A DNA stretch of 64,000 bases from Camarhynchus parvulus (lineage: Eukaryota > Chordata > Aves > Passeriformes > Thraupidae), in the NCBI RefSeq assembly GCF_901933205.1, contig NC_044572.1:74397465-74461464 (forward strand), in the 5' to 3' direction. Below are positions 31,833 through 46,100 of this stretch, piece by piece; position 1 is the stretch's first letter; each line of letters starts with the position of its first letter. The notes under the pieces were generated by a model. That model had not been told where the DNA came from and did not search any database. It saw nothing but the letters and a program-made list of their open reading frames with translations. The translations under genes and the position numbers were made by a program.

Positions 31833-34800
31833 CACCATTATTGAGAACTATGCAGCATGCCAAATCTTGCATGTGGTGCCAGCTAAATTCAGATTTTTCA
31901 AAAATGGTAAGTTTTTTGGGTTTTTTTTTCGCTATGTGGCATATTTTGTTTGAAATCATTCCTCTTTGAAGAACTGACTCCTTTCCTTCCCTGTTTCCAA
32001 GTCTCTTTAAATAGAAGTAGGATGGAGCTAATCTGCCTCACTCCACTGTGGGAATATCCAAGTGTTATAAATTAAGGGATTCCAAAGCATAGTGTATCTA
32101 GAATTTGGATGCCTTCAAGGACAGCCTAATCACTATTAATATATGAATGAAAGCTCTAAATTATCTCCTCATGGACTTTATCCAGTCAGGTGAGCTATCA
32201 TCAGATGAGGACAACATTTTTTGGAAATACTATGGAGCTAAACTCATAAAGTTATAATTTTAGAGGATTTTTTTTTAACTTTCCACTCAGAAAACTGCCT
32301 TAAATACAAGTTTACATGGTTCAATTATTTCCACACAGTTTTGTAATGATCATACTCCTTGAATAACGGATGTTTTATTGCCATTTCAAATGAAAGGGGA
32401 ATTGTTCCCTGTTTTTGTTAATTACGCTGCTATAGCAGTAGCCTGGTTTACTATTCTTTTATGCCCATCAGCTTAATAGAATATTAAATAGTTATTGACC
32501 TTGGAAGAGGTGAACCATCATGATTTATTGAGCTGAGAGGTAAATATTCATCAAGCAACTACAATTAAGCTTCTGCTTGTGCTCTTCATTTACAGAAAAT
32601 GTAGGTGGTAAAAAAAGGCTTATGAAATGTGAAAATACCTACATCATTAAAGCCCAATTACCAACTGATCTAAAGAGGATCTGAAGAACTGTAATTTATA
32701 AGTCAACACAAAAAAAAAGACTTTTAACAAAAATAATAATAAAAAAGCGTAAAATATTTTCTTTGCATCTTTGCTATCTCTAATCATGTACTTGTAATTC
32801 CTGACAGGCCCAAGGATTATAAGGAAAATGGTGAAAATCCTCTGTAAACATCACGATGCTGTTTAATGTTGTTAAACTGAAGCAATGAATTATAGCAAAG
32901 TTGACAACTTAGGCTTTTGCACTTTTGTTGGTTGGCATTTTTTATCACCCCTAATTCATTAAATGAGAAACTGCCAACATTTGTTTCTGCTTTACAACTC
33001 CATGAAAGTACAGAAATGATATATCACACTGTATTTTCCTCCTCCCTATGTATGTGTTCTGATACAAACAGTGATATTGGAGAGTTTGGATGCAAGAGAG
33101 GTAATTGTCTACTAATTTAGAGTTGAACTAAAACGGGAACATTATTGCAACCATCACCATTTCTGATTACAGAGAATGATCTGTCAACACATTTACAGAG
33201 CTAATGTTAAGTGTGATTTGAACTGAAAGAGACTGATTCAAGTCTTGCAATAAATCCTTTACATAATTATAAGCTTAATGAAAGGATGAGTGTAAAGGAA
33301 ACAATATTAGTCACTTACAAGAAATTTGTGACTCATTTTGCTGCTCATCATGCTGTTACAGAAATGCAGAAAGTAATTTAACCTATAAGAAAGAAAACTC
33401 CAAATAAACAAACAAAAACTAATAAATGAGGCTGGTAGGAGACTTCCATTGGCTATATCAGAGGTCAGGTATGCCCCAGTCTGTGTCCTGGAACTGCAAA
33501 TGTGTGATATGCAGTGACCAACTGTTATGCTACAGTCTCCTTTCATGGGAAGATCATTTGATTCACTGTGGGTGGTGCATCAGAGAAATGACAAAATTCT
33601 CAGAAATTCTCAATAACCAAGAATAACTTTTAAACTTTAGAATGTTAAGGTAGAAAAAATTACTTGGCAAGTTTTTAAACAACATCCAGACAAAGAAAGG
33701 GACTTCACAAACTTTACCAACTTTAATTTATCCAGACACAACAAAGCACTTACTAAGGCATTGGCTGGAATTTTTTAGTCTGGCTACAATATATTTTGAG
33801 AAGAATTTAGGAGAAGAAAGAGAGAAAGAAAGAGAAAGAAAGGATAAGAGTAGAAAGACAGCATCACCCGTGGATCCATGCACAAGATTCAATTGCTGCA
33901 ATTTAGATATTTATGGGTGGAAGTGATGGTTTCAGTCTTGATCTGTTGTGGGTGAGGGAAGACCACAAAACACAAAGCTGAGTGTGTTAGTATGTGTTTA
34001 GGTTAACATGGGAACATCCATGGGATGTTGAAACACTGTGGATCATACGCAGTCCTCAGAGGTGGAAGGCCTCATAAAGGAGTCTGGAGAGGCTTATGAC
34101 CCCTTCAAAGACATGACACTCTCTCTCACGTCAGCCCAGTGGAGTTGAGCCAATTATGCCCCATCAGGAGGGATGAACACTTTCAGGCCTGTGTGTGAAT
34201 GTTCCAAATATATACCCTGGAGTAGGGGAGTTTTACAACAGAGCCAGTTGCGTAAGGGAGGACTCTGGCATGATGGAAAGTACTATCTCACCTCCACAGT
34301 GTCTGCTTATCATTCTCCTCCCCTGTCTGGCTCAAACCCCAGCTTGTTCCTAAACAAAGGTTGATTTGTCATGGTCATCCTCTGGTGGTCACCCCCTCTG
34401 CACCTAGTCTGCTTCCCTGTACACTGTCAGCAAAGCACCTGCTGTTTTTGCAAATGGCTGATTGAGTTATTAACCATTATCATCTCAGTCTCACAGCCAC
34501 ACAATAGCTTACTTCCTGCCCGTGCACAATTTTTCCTCCAAAAGTTGGGAGCTGCACTTAGCACAGTTCCAAAGTAAAGTTGAAACCAATCCACATGCTC
34601 GGAGATACTCTTGAGTCCTTTTCTAGAGCAGGCAGTGTTTTCTCAGGTCAGAATATTTTTTTGCTTCATAAGGAAGTGGCAGGTAATGTTCCTTGTATCA
34701 TGAGACTTACATGTCTGTGGACACACTTTGCCAGTGAACAAAGTGTTCCAGGCTGTGAGCTTCAAATCAGGTAAATCACCTACTGTGTTTTTGCTGCTGA

Positions 34801-37540
34801 AATTTCATTGAATCACAACTTGATTATTTTAAGCAGAAGAAAACACAAGCATGTATTTGTTATTATAGTTCCTCTGACACTTCATTTTAATTATCTGATT
34901 CTGCATGTTTCATTAAATGTGTAGAAATGTTGTTGATATTCCTTTGTCAGTAATGACTTTATGGGACATTAATGCTAGAGTGTAATGCAATTCCTGGTAC
35001 AGAAAATGTATATGTCAAGGGCTTATATAATAAAATTGTTTCATTTTTGACATAATAATAATAATAATGCATTTTAAATGTACTTAGAATGTGCAGATTC
35101 ATAATATAATAATTTTATAGTGTTTATGCAAATGCTCTTTACCATGCTTAGATGTTCATGCATGCTAAGTTAAAAATCTTGCTTTAATGAGAAAAAAACA
35201 TTTGTGGTAGATTTTTGAGCTAGATAATTACAGAGGTGTACACCTGCTCGAAAGACCAGGTTGTGCTCTTTGCACAAAAGAGCAAGACAGGAAGTCAGAT
35301 TTTTACAGTATTTTATTTGGAGATGTAATTAAGTGACTAACTCTTTCCTTTTGTACTTCAAGGAATGTTTTTCACTTGCAGTTGCCTACAAAGTTCTAAG
35401 CCAGTGCACAGTTTTTTGTTTCTGACCTAGAGGGGTAAAATAACCCCAAAAACAGAAAAGAAGAAGGAAAAAACCAACAACAACAAAGAAGAAACAACCA
35501 AGCCTCCCTCAATGGGGAATCCTGACATTTTGTTCTATCCTGGCTGCTGTACCCACATGAGCCTTCTGGTGCTGCTCTGGGGGTTACGCACACAGGGAAT
35601 AAATAGTAAAAAGCTTTCTGAGAAAGACACTGCTCAGACATTATTAGCTACACCTGCTCAAAAACTTCACAGAGTAATTAAACTTTAGTACCAGCCAGTT
35701 CTACTTTCACTGAACCTGCCATTCTCAGCAACTGCAGAAGAAATTAATTTCTTTAATAAATAAGGGGGATAATAGTTAGCTAAATACAAGAACAAATAAC
35801 TCCTATTGTATTCCTTTGCTGCCACTCTAATGCTGCTGCAAAATATTAAGATGAGTTATCTGTCCCCTGGGGACATCCATATTCTCAGGCTTTATTGAAA
35901 CAAATCTGTAAATGTGTGATTCTTCCACTGATCCATTGCTGCAGTTTTATGGTAGGACAGACACCTCTCCACTGCTAGGTGGTACTATGGGCTGTGAAGG
36001 TACATCCAGGTGTTTAATACTTGTGATTTCCACATGATTAAATAAATAGCACCTCTAGGTCAAGTACAAAGCACCATTAAATAGTGGAACTGAGAAGAAA
36101 CCTTTCAGTGGAATTCTGCTAAATTTAATACAGTGTAAAAGAAATTGTCCATATTCCCCCTCAAGTCACAGAGAATAGACCATTTGCATATAAATTTCGC
36201 TGCTGCAGCTTTTGCATAAAGACAAAAATGCACCTTTTCAAAGCTAGTTCAAAATGTACAGAGTGGATGCCTAAAGAAGCTGGTTTTATATGTAATTATA
36301 TTGGATAAGGTATTTTGTCTTGGGTAGCATAAAACAGAAAATTGCATATCTCTTAATTTACTATGATTTTTGTGACCCATGACTCACAGATTTTTGAATT
36401 TTTTTTCTCAAATTCCCCTGTTTGGTTTTTGGGTTTTTTAAAATCAAAATAGTGGCAGTTGTAGCACTCAGCATGGCAGCCTCTTTTGTATCTCCTCAAT
36501 GATAATTGCTCTACTAATCCCCATGCATTTAATGATCAAAGTTCTTTTTTGATGTGTCTTAATTTAGCATGATTCAAAATATGGTACTTATAAATTATAA
36601 GATAAAAAATCAAAAATACAAAGCAGCGCTAGCTGCTGCAAGAAATGCATTGTAAACTTAGTGAAAAATTTGCAAGAATAGAGACTGAACAGGAGAAATG
36701 TTGGAGATTACATGACACATGAAAAAAAACTCCACCTTTATCTAATCTATTTACCTTGGATTTGATTGTTTTCAAAGTCTGGAGTTTTTTCCAAAAATAA
36801 GTATGCATTATAAATTGCTGTATTCATATTTTACTAGATATGTTACCTTTGGTTGTTACAAATAACATATGGAAGACCTACTTAGAGCCTGATTTTTAAA
36901 AATCAATATTATGGTGACTAAGACAAATCAAGCACCTTAAAAGGTGCAAGGATGCATAATTATTAAATACTTACATCCTAAATAGTAAAATTTAATAGTA
37001 AATTTAATTAGTTTTAAAATTTCATCCCCCACTTCAAAATCGAATGGGCACATTTTTCAGAAGATATCATCACTAGACTTTCATATACAAGCCAGTTATT
37101 TTAAGGACAGGTCCTTAACAAGTTACAAGAATTGGTAGGTCTTAGGGTTTCCACAGAAAGCTATTAAGACTCATGTTGCTCTTTTCATTGTATCTGTACC
37201 TGTTACTACACATAGAACAAAGAATGCTTTTTTTTACTTATCATTTTCTCTTTCTGGCCAAAGCTAAGAATAAGTTGTGAAAAAATAAAATTAGTGTATA
37301 TTAAAGTTTGTGATGGTGGTACATTTTCTCCTTAATTAGGCTCTGGCTTGGTTGGCATGCTTCTCTGCCTTCAGTTTTGTAGTATCTGAAATTTTTTATT
37401 GCACCAGCTGTATCAGGATACTGTCTGCTCTATAAGCAGAGGTACCAAAAGCTGGAAATTCTGATCTCATTGTCTTTCAAATCTTTTATTTTTTAAGATC
37501 CTGGCTTGGTTCTTCTTTTTACATTTGTCAAGTTCTTCCT
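31833..37540. other. Mostly unique DNA, no gene seen
   Basis: About 5.7 kb without recognised genes or interspersed repeats. A GAAA-rich purine tract lies at 33811-33850, and an ATA trinucleotide run at about 35050-35068. A less AT-rich block at about 33940-34560 is unexplained and may be an eroded LTR, though I found no matching ends. Blocks at 32340-32620 and 36170-36300 (two ATTTGCAT-like octamers) look like possible conserved noncoding DNA, but this is unverified. Confidence 0.5.
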
Positions 37541-37630
37541 TTTTTTTTTTTTTTTTTTTTTTGGTTCATTTGTTGATTGATTGGTTATTTTTTGGCTTTT
37601 TTTCTTTTTTCTTTTTTTTTTTTTTTTTTG
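37541..37630. repeat. T-rich low-complexity tract
   Basis: Two long poly(T) runs (22 T from 37541; a further broken run at 37597-37629) separated by ggttcatttgttgattgatt. It lies just outside the 3' end of the CR1 copy at 37653. Confidence 0.92.
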
Positions 37631-37652
37631 TGTTGTTGTTATAGCTGAGGAG

Positions 37653-38112
37653 TCATAGAATCATAGAATGATTTTGATTGAAAGGGACCCAAAGATCATC
37701 TAGTTCCAGCCTCCCTTGGAGGGGCACACCTTCCACTAGTTGCTCAGGGCACACCTTCCTGAGGTTGCTCAGAGCTCCATCCAACCATGCCTTAAACACT
37801 TCCAGGGATGGGCCATGCACAACTTCTCTGGACAACCTGCTTCAGTATTTCACCACCCTGAGAGCAAATAATTTCTTCGTAATGTCTAATCTAAACCTAT
37901 CCTCTTTCAGACTCATTTCCCCATGTCCTGCCACTACACGCCCTTATGAAAAGTCCCTCTCCATCTTTCCCATACCAGTACCCTTCAGGTACTGGAAGGC
38001 TGCTGTGGGGTCTCTGCAGAGCCTTTTCTTGTCCAGTCTGTACAACTCCAGTTCTCTTAGCCTGTCTTCATAGAAGAGTTGCTCCAGCCCTCTGATCCTC
38101 TTCCTGACTCTC
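37653..38112 (-). mobile_element. CR1 LINE fragment, 3' UTR
   Basis: A reverse CR1 copy of about 460 bp. It starts tcatagaatcatagaatgat, then gaaagggacccaaagatcatc. It continues through ttccactagttgctcagggc, agcaaataatttcttcgtaatg, ctcatttccccatgtcctgcc and the cttctcttagcctgtcttc-type 3' UTR. Only noncoding sequence remains. The open frame through it on the plus strand is antisense and not a gene. Confidence 0.95.
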
Positions 38113-39706
38113 CTTCCTCCTGCATTTTATTTTTTGTATCATCTCAAATACTTGCTCGTATTGCTACCATACAGTTTCCCAGTTTACTTTTCTTCCTCAG
38201 ACTTAGTGGTTGAAAACTTGTGAAAAGTTCTGGAGATTTTCAGGGGTGCTGTTGGAAATAAAGCTATCATCTGAAAGCCTTCCTTTTTGGCCCCCACTTG
38301 CTACTCACAGGTACAGATGCACCTGTGAGAACCTGAACAGTTTTCTTACATATTTTCAAAAGGCTTCCTCTGCAGTGATGTTTTCAGCTGTCCAGCTCTT
38401 CCATGTAAGGTTTTATTTTTTTCTTGGTACAACTGTTCCTTCCACCTGCAGCCAAAAATTCTGCTACAAGTCTGTTTTATTTAGTGTTTAAGTTCCCATG
38501 GCATAAGATCAGTCTCCCTTTTACCACTGCTTTCAAACATCTTATGACAAATTTTTTCATGTGTTAGGGAATTGTTGTCATTAATATTCCCCTTTGTAAC
38601 TTTTATATTTTCTTTGTTTTCATTAAAAAAAAAAATCTAAAGAACAATGCTTCATCTGTCCTTACATAACCATTTGCTAGTCCCCTGACTGAAAAAGAAA
38701 GTTGTTTTCAGTATTCAGTTTTTGTCCTTCTTCAGTTCTCCCTTTTTTTTCTTTTTTTTTCCTTTTAATTACCCAGCCCAGAGAATTCTCTGGTTCTAAC
38801 AGTCTCACTGCTTCTGTGGAAAGGTGAGTAGCTGCATCTCCTTCATGCAGATTGTTCTTCTTATTCCATGTTTTGTAGTGAAGAGTTTGTTAAGAGAGTA
38901 GCTCTTAAATAGTCAGACAAATCCTGCAGCAGTGTTTGGTGAGAAAACCTGCTGCTTTTTAGAAGAGGTTGAAAACCTAAGGGATATAGCAACCCTAATT
39001 AAAGCTCAGGAGAATTCTAAAGCCAGGAAGACACAGAGCAGCAATAAAAACTACTGAAGTTTGTGGTCATAAAGTCTAACATTAACTATTTCAATCTGAA
39101 GTGAAGCATAAAATGAGAAATGTCAATGCCTGATTTCAACAATGCCTGATTCTCAGGAGAGAACTGAAACAGAAGACATCGAGACACCTAAGAAATCTCT
39201 CTTGTATAGCAGCGACTCTTTTTTTTTTAGTTCTATTAATAAATTACAAAGCTCAAGCTTTGTAACTCTTCAGAGGACTTCAGTTTAACTGCTTAAAAGA
39301 GATACTAAATCAATTTTGGAAGCAGTTTTTCAAGTAACATAGTGCCAAGAATAAGTACGTAAATCAGTTGTTCGGAAGCCATATTCAGATACCCCAGGAG
39401 CCAAGTGAGAGAGCCCAAAATGAGGCATTATTGATAGATCAGATGTGCCGAATAGTTTTATTGTACCACAGCCCAAATTCGAATTTCTGGCACACTGCTT
39501 TTTACAAATATGGCTCTAGGGGAGTTTAGGAATGGCTGGTAGGGTTCCATGTGTATAGCAGCTAACAAATACTTGCTCTACAGCAGTGTATGATCAGCTA
39601 ATAGGAGGTAAGAACTATCATAATAATGTCTAAACAGCTTTTAGGAAAAGAGCCCCAAACCAGAATTCTCATTACAGAAGAAAATGAAGTAGGGATATCT
39701 GAAGTA
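38113..39706. other. Unique DNA, no gene seen
   Basis: No gene is supported. T-rich patches lie near 38740-38765. The 93-codon frame at 38210-38491 shows no domain. Confidence 0.55.
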
Positions 39707-39746
39707 AGCTGCGTTGGACTAGATAATCTCTATTTTTCTGTGATTA
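39707..39746 (+). mobile_element. Short CR1 3'-end remnant
   Basis: gctgcgttggactagataatctc, then tttttctgtgatta: the order resembles the last about 40 bases of CR1 (TTGGACTAGATGATCTC...TTCTGTGATT). It is very short, so a chance match is possible. Confidence 0.55.
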
Positions 39747-39792
39747 TTTACTGAAATATTACTGACTTGTTTACTGCCCAGCAGTGGTAGGT

Positions 39793-40178
39793 TGTTGATG
39801 GTGGTCACAAGGGTTTTCGGGGTGAAGGAAGAGACGAGATGGGCTTCATGATCAGAAGGCTTGATTTATTATTTTATGGTATATACATATACTATACTAT
39901 ACTAAAAAGAAAAAGAAAGGAGAGTTTCCAGAAGCTGCTAAAGCTAAGCTAAGAAAGGTAAAGAATGAATAACAAACCTCGCTCTCCCGGACTGTCTCTA
40001 AGAAAGCTCAGTCCTGGATTGGCCACCAACTCTAAGCATCTAAACTGGGCCAATCCAGGTAGACCTGTTACATTCCACAGCAGCAGATAATCTATTGTTT
40101 ATGTTTGGTTGCTGAACTTCTCAGCTTCAGCAGGAAAATCCTAAGAGAGGATTTTTCATGAAAGAAATATCTGTGACA
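39793..40178 (-). mobile_element. Solo LTR of the provirus family, GTAGGT duplication
   Basis: A 386-bp solo LTR collinear with the LTRs at 19510 and 22662. It shares ggggtgaaggaagagacgag, the AATAAA region, the inverted CCAAT boxes and the terminal ctgtgaca, but with many substitutions and several small indels. It is flanked by a perfect 6-bp repeat, GTAGGT, at 39787-39792 and 40179-40184. The start has decayed from TGTCGCC to TGTTGAT. It formed by recombination between the two LTRs of an older provirus. Two stem-loops near its U3 end are unchanged, but the 11-bp hairpin is broken. Confidence 0.95.
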
Positions 40179-40184
40179 GTAGGT

Positions 40185-43100
40185 GTCTACCTACCACTAT
40201 CACCTGTGGTTTTTTACATCATTGTAACATTGTAGGTTGTTTTCTATGTCATTGATACATAAATCACATGGGATTTTTTCATCTGAATGAAAAGAGATGC
40301 TAGCCCTCATGCTATTAAATATTTATTTTATACAATCTTTTGTTAAATTATAAGCATATTTCTCAACATAACCTTTTTCCAGTTGATTGTAACATGTTAA
40401 TGAGACTGTCATTCATTCAAAGACAGTTTTTTAGATTAAATAGCAGGAGTCATACTGAGATGCTAAAATGAATATATTACAATAATTGAGCTTTCAATTT
40501 ACTGAGAGCAAACAGCATGAGTGACAGGGAGCAACTAGATCATCAGAAACTTTCTTTTGCTGCTTTATGCAATTGATTAGTTTTTTCACAGCTTTGCCAC
40601 AATTTTCTCCACCCTGAACTGACTTACTGATCTCCTTTCTCTATGCTCAATCTTTTCACTATAGCTTCATGCCTTCATTTTTCATGTTCCTTTTGTTTTC
40701 CTTCTTTTTACCTACTTCCTGCCATTGAATTGTTTTAATTCATAACAAGGTTTATGAAAGCAATGTCATGAAGTCCCAAGCAAATAGTTGCTTTAATGTA
40801 CATACAGTCTGGTACTGTGTCTTTGACAAGCTTTTTCAAAAGGTGCCAAAGTATTTCGGAAGCTGAAATTGTGAACTCACTGATATTTTGGTGTTATAGA
40901 CTCATATTTGTTACTCTTTACCCATCTTGTCTTCTTTCTAATCTCCTACATTGACATTTCAGGTCATTAAGGGGCAGTAGTAATAAAAAAGATAGAGATC
41001 AATTTGACTCTAAAGGTTTCCCAGAGTGAAACTTTAAAAAAGAAAAAAAAATTAGGCACCTGTGCATGAAAAAATTATGTGTAATGATCAATATGTAATT
41101 ATAATATAATTATGTCTTTCAAATGAATATAGATAATTTTAGCTTAAAATACAATTAGAAAAATAGATGTGGAGATGTTTTTAACATGTCCCAGTACGGC
41201 CATTGTTTTAGTATTATTTTTTCTGTAAATGGGCCTGCCATTGTGCCCCATTTACATGTGACAGGTGCATAGTTCTAATATTATAGTAGTAAATGTTAAA
41301 TTGCAACTAGAGGTAGTATTTTAATCTATTTACTTTTGCATTTTCAAACAATTGTCTCTCCATCTGTGATCATTACGTGTTTAACCCAATTTGTATCATT
41401 ATCTACAATTTACATCCTATTATTTTAAAAGGAGTGAACTCTGGCCCTGGTAATATGAACAATCTGTGTTAAAGAGAAAAATGTACAACATAGGCTGCTT
41501 TCTCTATTCCCTTAATTAGACTGCAGGTACTGTGTTACTGATAACCTGTGACTAGGGATGCCAGATGATTTTCTGCATTATTTGTGCTTCCTGATCCAGC
41601 AGATTAATTAGAAGTCCTTAGGGAATTTTGAACACCTTTTCCTTAGAGTTTTTATTTCCATTCTCTAGATTTAGCTTTTAGCATGATTACAAGAGAAGTT
41701 AGACCCTACAGGAACTGCATAGGTTGGATAGAAACTAGATGTAACTTCTCCTCTTTACTGCCATAAAAATATACAGAAATAAAAGACAAAGTTCACTAAA
41801 AAGTAGAACAATAATTACATATCCAAAGATATAGAATTAAATTTTTCTTGATCACATAAATGTTAACATGCTTGCATCTTTCATCTCTTGCAGTTTCTTT
41901 CTCCCAAAGGGTTTTTTATTTGCTATTAAGAAGCACAGAAAAAGGTCTCTACCTTCTAACTACTTAAATACATTTTAATACAGTTTACATTTGATACCAA
42001 GGGCTAATATAGAATTTTCCAATTTCAATACCTTGCATTGCTCACCATATAGCTAGGTGAAAATTGGAAGCATTTTTCTGGATTTCCTTTTGGTGGGGGA
42101 ACTTGTATACCATCATACGAACATGAAGGCCATTATCCTGTAGTTGTATACATCCATAGATGTCTGACTTCTGGATTGAGAGCAAAATGTTGTGTACTAC
42201 TTTTCAGGAGGAATTGCATTGATCTGATTACTCAGTCACAGTAGGGAAAATAACATAATGTGGGTTAAAACAACCTTTGTGTGGAAAAGCACGAGATGCT
42301 TCCTAAGCAGTGGGTTCATTGCAGTGTAGTTGGCCTTTTTGCCCTGATACGATGGAGCTGTTTGAGCCCAACAGGTGCTGTGATCCTTTCAAGCCTTCTT
42401 TCTCTGCACTGCCTGATTTACTGCTTGCAGAAGTGAGAAGCCCAAGAGAGAATCCATTTAAAACAAACCACAGAAATAAATTAAAAAATAGAGAAATGAA
42501 CTCGGGCTTGTTTACTGCAAAACACTCTCTGCTTCTCTACATCAACTAGTAATAGACAAAAATGGTAATATTACCACTCTACTTCCATGAATAAAGTGCT
42601 ATTATGCTACAAGTACATGACACTAAAAGCTCTACAGTGAAAAAGGGCTTAAATAAACCAAAAATAATTTTCTAAGCATTGGATATCACTCAGCACTATT
42701 TTCATAATACTTTGATAAACCTTGTTATTTGGGTCAGTTTATTGTTTTCCAAAAGCAAATATTCAGCTTTCAGAAGTAGCTTCATAAACCAAGAAGAAAA
42801 ATCACAGTTGGAATGGATGGCTTACAGCGCCCAGGGAGGGTACTCTGCACTACCAGAGGCAAGAAAGTTTCTCTTCTTTCGCTGTGTATTTCAACTATTG
42901 CATCTTAATATAGTTAATCATTCATTTTCTACCATAAAACTGCTGCATTCTGCAGGATATTTAGCTCTTGTCCCTTGGAAAGATTAACTTTGTATTTATT
43001 TTAGCTACCCTTACAGAAGTTAGGTGACCGCAGGTTTTGTTCTTTCCTGAATTACTGCCACTGGGCATTTTTGGGGTTTTTTATGAGATCTGGCGAACTA

Positions 43101-46100
43101 GGACTTATATAAAACTTTGTTTATTCTGACAGAGCTAAAACAAGATCCCAAAATAAATTCTAGCTGTTGCTTAGCTGTATTGTCAAAATAAATAGAATTT
43201 TTCTTAGTACAGAAATATTCAATATTGCAAGTATTTACTGCACATCTGCTTCTATTCCGGGTTTTAAATAAAGACTGTGGCACTTGAATATGGATCTGTA
43301 AAACAATCTGGAGTTTACTCTCCTCCACCTTTTTTAATACATGATTCTCTATTCTTGAGACAGACAGCAAAAGCAGATACAAGGAGGACAGACTATTGTT
43401 CTAGTGCCTGTTAGAGTTGTGAGTATCTATCTGTATGGAGAAAGGCAAATTACACTGGGGAAATGATCTCTACATGCATTCTGCATTCTTGCCCAGTGAT
43501 AAAATGGCCTGCAAGGTTTCTGCTGCTAATTGCTGTTTGATGGAGGTGTTAAAAGGAGTACAGCAGTATTACGTGGCAAAGTGACATGATTTTTGCTTGT
43601 AGGGGTTATGTTTATTTACTGGCTTCTTGTGCTGGACAATATGCTGCTTTAGAGTTCCAGGAATTTGAAAAATTTACAGGACTTATGAGAGTTTGCTGTC
43701 AGAGTGTTTGTAGACTTCTAGTACTGCCTCAAAGGGAGGTTGTGTGAGGAGAAAAACAGTCAAACTTCAGCAGCATTCATTTTGAGCTAAAAAGTTCAGA
43801 CAAAGACAAAATGATTCCATGAAAAGTTCATCTGTAAGCCCCCACACCATCCCACAAAACAGAAAACATGTAGTGGAAGGCAGAGCCAATTAAGCTGGTT
43901 TTACACAGAAACTTCCTTTCTCCATGCTTTGAGCAGTGCTTGTGACTTAATTCAATAACTGCACAAGATTGATTTAATTCATGCTAACAAAAGCCCCTGA
44001 AATCCATAGTATAGCGTAAATACAGCCAAACTAGGACAAGAAAGGGCAGTTAGCACTCTGCCCAGATTTTTCCATTGTGCATGCAGTAGTCAAATTAGAA
44101 AGTTAGGCTGATACCAAACTTAAGCAACCTATTGAACTAAATGAAAAATGTAGAAGTGATCCTATTGCACTTCCATTTCTTTGACAGTGGCTCTGGAATT
44201 CACAGCTCTCTGTAACAGGCTGGTGCCACACTTGGCCTGTAGTATGAAGGAATATAGTTTTAGAGAAAAGGATTAGTCTGAGACTAGTTGTTTGTTAACG
44301 TAAAAAAGAAAAGGAAAAACAGCAACTCATATTCTAGTGATGGCTTGCTGGGTCATTTCCGCTCATAGAAAGTGGTGATAGGAAAATAAGAAAGGTAAAA
44401 TCTATATCTAAATGTGAAGGTTTAGGCATAGATAACTGGTCCAAGATCTTTCACAGCATGTAGTTCATCACCAATATAGGTCTATTTTACCCAGACCTTC
44501 AGTTTAATAGTGACATTATTCTTAACTCTCTGTATAACTTATTTGGCCAATTAAGCATGTTGATTTGGTAAGTTACTGCCTGAATAAAATTGATTAAAAA
44601 GGCCTAATGAAATAAACCTGGAAATCTTTAATTTATCTGACAGTACTTATAAGTAATTGGGACTAAATCAACAGTTAGCTAAAAAGACCCAGTAATAAAG
44701 AGCAGGCACTGGGATTTATCTTCCAGTTTGCAGACATGAAGCAGGCAAAGTGACCACCAAAATGATGTTGTTGATTTCGTGAAAGCACCAGGAGAGCAGA
44801 TGATGAAAAATTGCAGGTACGTAAAGCTGTTGCTATGGCATTCAATTCTCACACCACTGTGTCTGGATTTAGTGCCTTAGACTGAAGCCTTAGACTGAAT
44901 TACAAAATCATATATTCCAAATGCTGCTTATCATTTCAGCAGAGTCTAGTAATAAATGACAGTAAATGCATTACCCATCCAAGATGTGTACTGGTGGATG
45001 AGCAAAGATTGAATTCAGGAAATCTAAAGCGTTGGTTTTTGTTGTTTTTCTGGGCTTTTTTAACTGCTGTTTGTCACTCCTAACATATATTTGTAATCCC
45101 AAGGCACAAGGTGGTGTTTGAAGACCAGATTCAGAGGCTGTGAGCAGCTAGGGATAGTGACAACATGAGGGAAGGGTATACAATAAATCTGTAGATCTCA
45201 TCAAAATCCATGCTGTACAGCAGAGGCGAAAAGAGAAAGCAATTAGAAATGTAAACTTTAAGTATCTCTGTGATATTGCAGGTTTAGTACAGCACAGCCA
45301 TATGTGCAATGCAGTACTGCAGAAGACATTGCTAACAAAAGAGATTTTCAAGTGGACTTCTGAAGAGTCATAATAGCAGCCACTCTAAGACAGGGAAATG
45401 GGGACAGGCAGACCTTTCTGAAAGGGAACAAATGATGGCACCAGCGCCTTTCCTTGACTTTCTTTGACCTTCCCTCCTTCTTTACAGTTTTATTTTTTAA
45501 TTTCCTCAGTATTGATGTGTTTTGCACTTAACATTCCCTACCTTTCCCCTTTCCTGGAATCTTATATCTTCTGGTTTCTTGACCTTCCTCATTATTACTT
45601 TTATCCCTTCCACTTTTGACTTCAGTTATGTCCTTTTCCTGCCCTCTGGTTCTTTTCCCTCAGTCTCTTCTGGCCTTTTTCTCATCATATAGTCTTTTCT
45701 CATTTTGAAACAAAGAAAAATCCAGGGCAAGTTTCAATATCTTATGTTAACAACAGCTTCATCCTCCAAAGTGGCCTTCAAAAGCAATCTTGCCCCATCC
45801 AAGTAACTTGAGAATACTTTTGCAGAGCTGATGTTTAAATGCTGTCATCTCATTTAGGTCACTTTTTCTCTTGATCTCTTCTCAAGGATTCCTCAGTTTT
45901 TGTTTCCTTCAGCTTGCATGGTATTTCTTTACATCAGCTGTCCCAGACAGTTTAATGCAATAGTGACTCCCTGTTCCAAAACTCGTAAGGATGTAGAAAC
46001 TTTCTGTATGCACATCAAAAAACTGAGGAGATAATTAGGAAAAGTGTTTATTTTCTGTCCACATTTTTTTCTGTATACGTGGTTTTCCCATCAAAACATT

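Noticed and set aside
31653..31969. Lys/Asn-rich and Phe/Val/Gly-rich frames of up to 99 codons
   Set aside because: Artefacts of the A-rich (AAAC)n tract.
33940..34560. Possible further LTR
   Set aside because: It is less AT-rich and begins TGTTGTGGGTG near 33944, but I found no matching CA end with a target duplication and no clear poly(A) signal arrangement.
37678..38073. 131-codon plus-strand frame
   Set aside because: Antisense to CR1 3'-UTR sequence. It is Ser/Leu-rich by composition.
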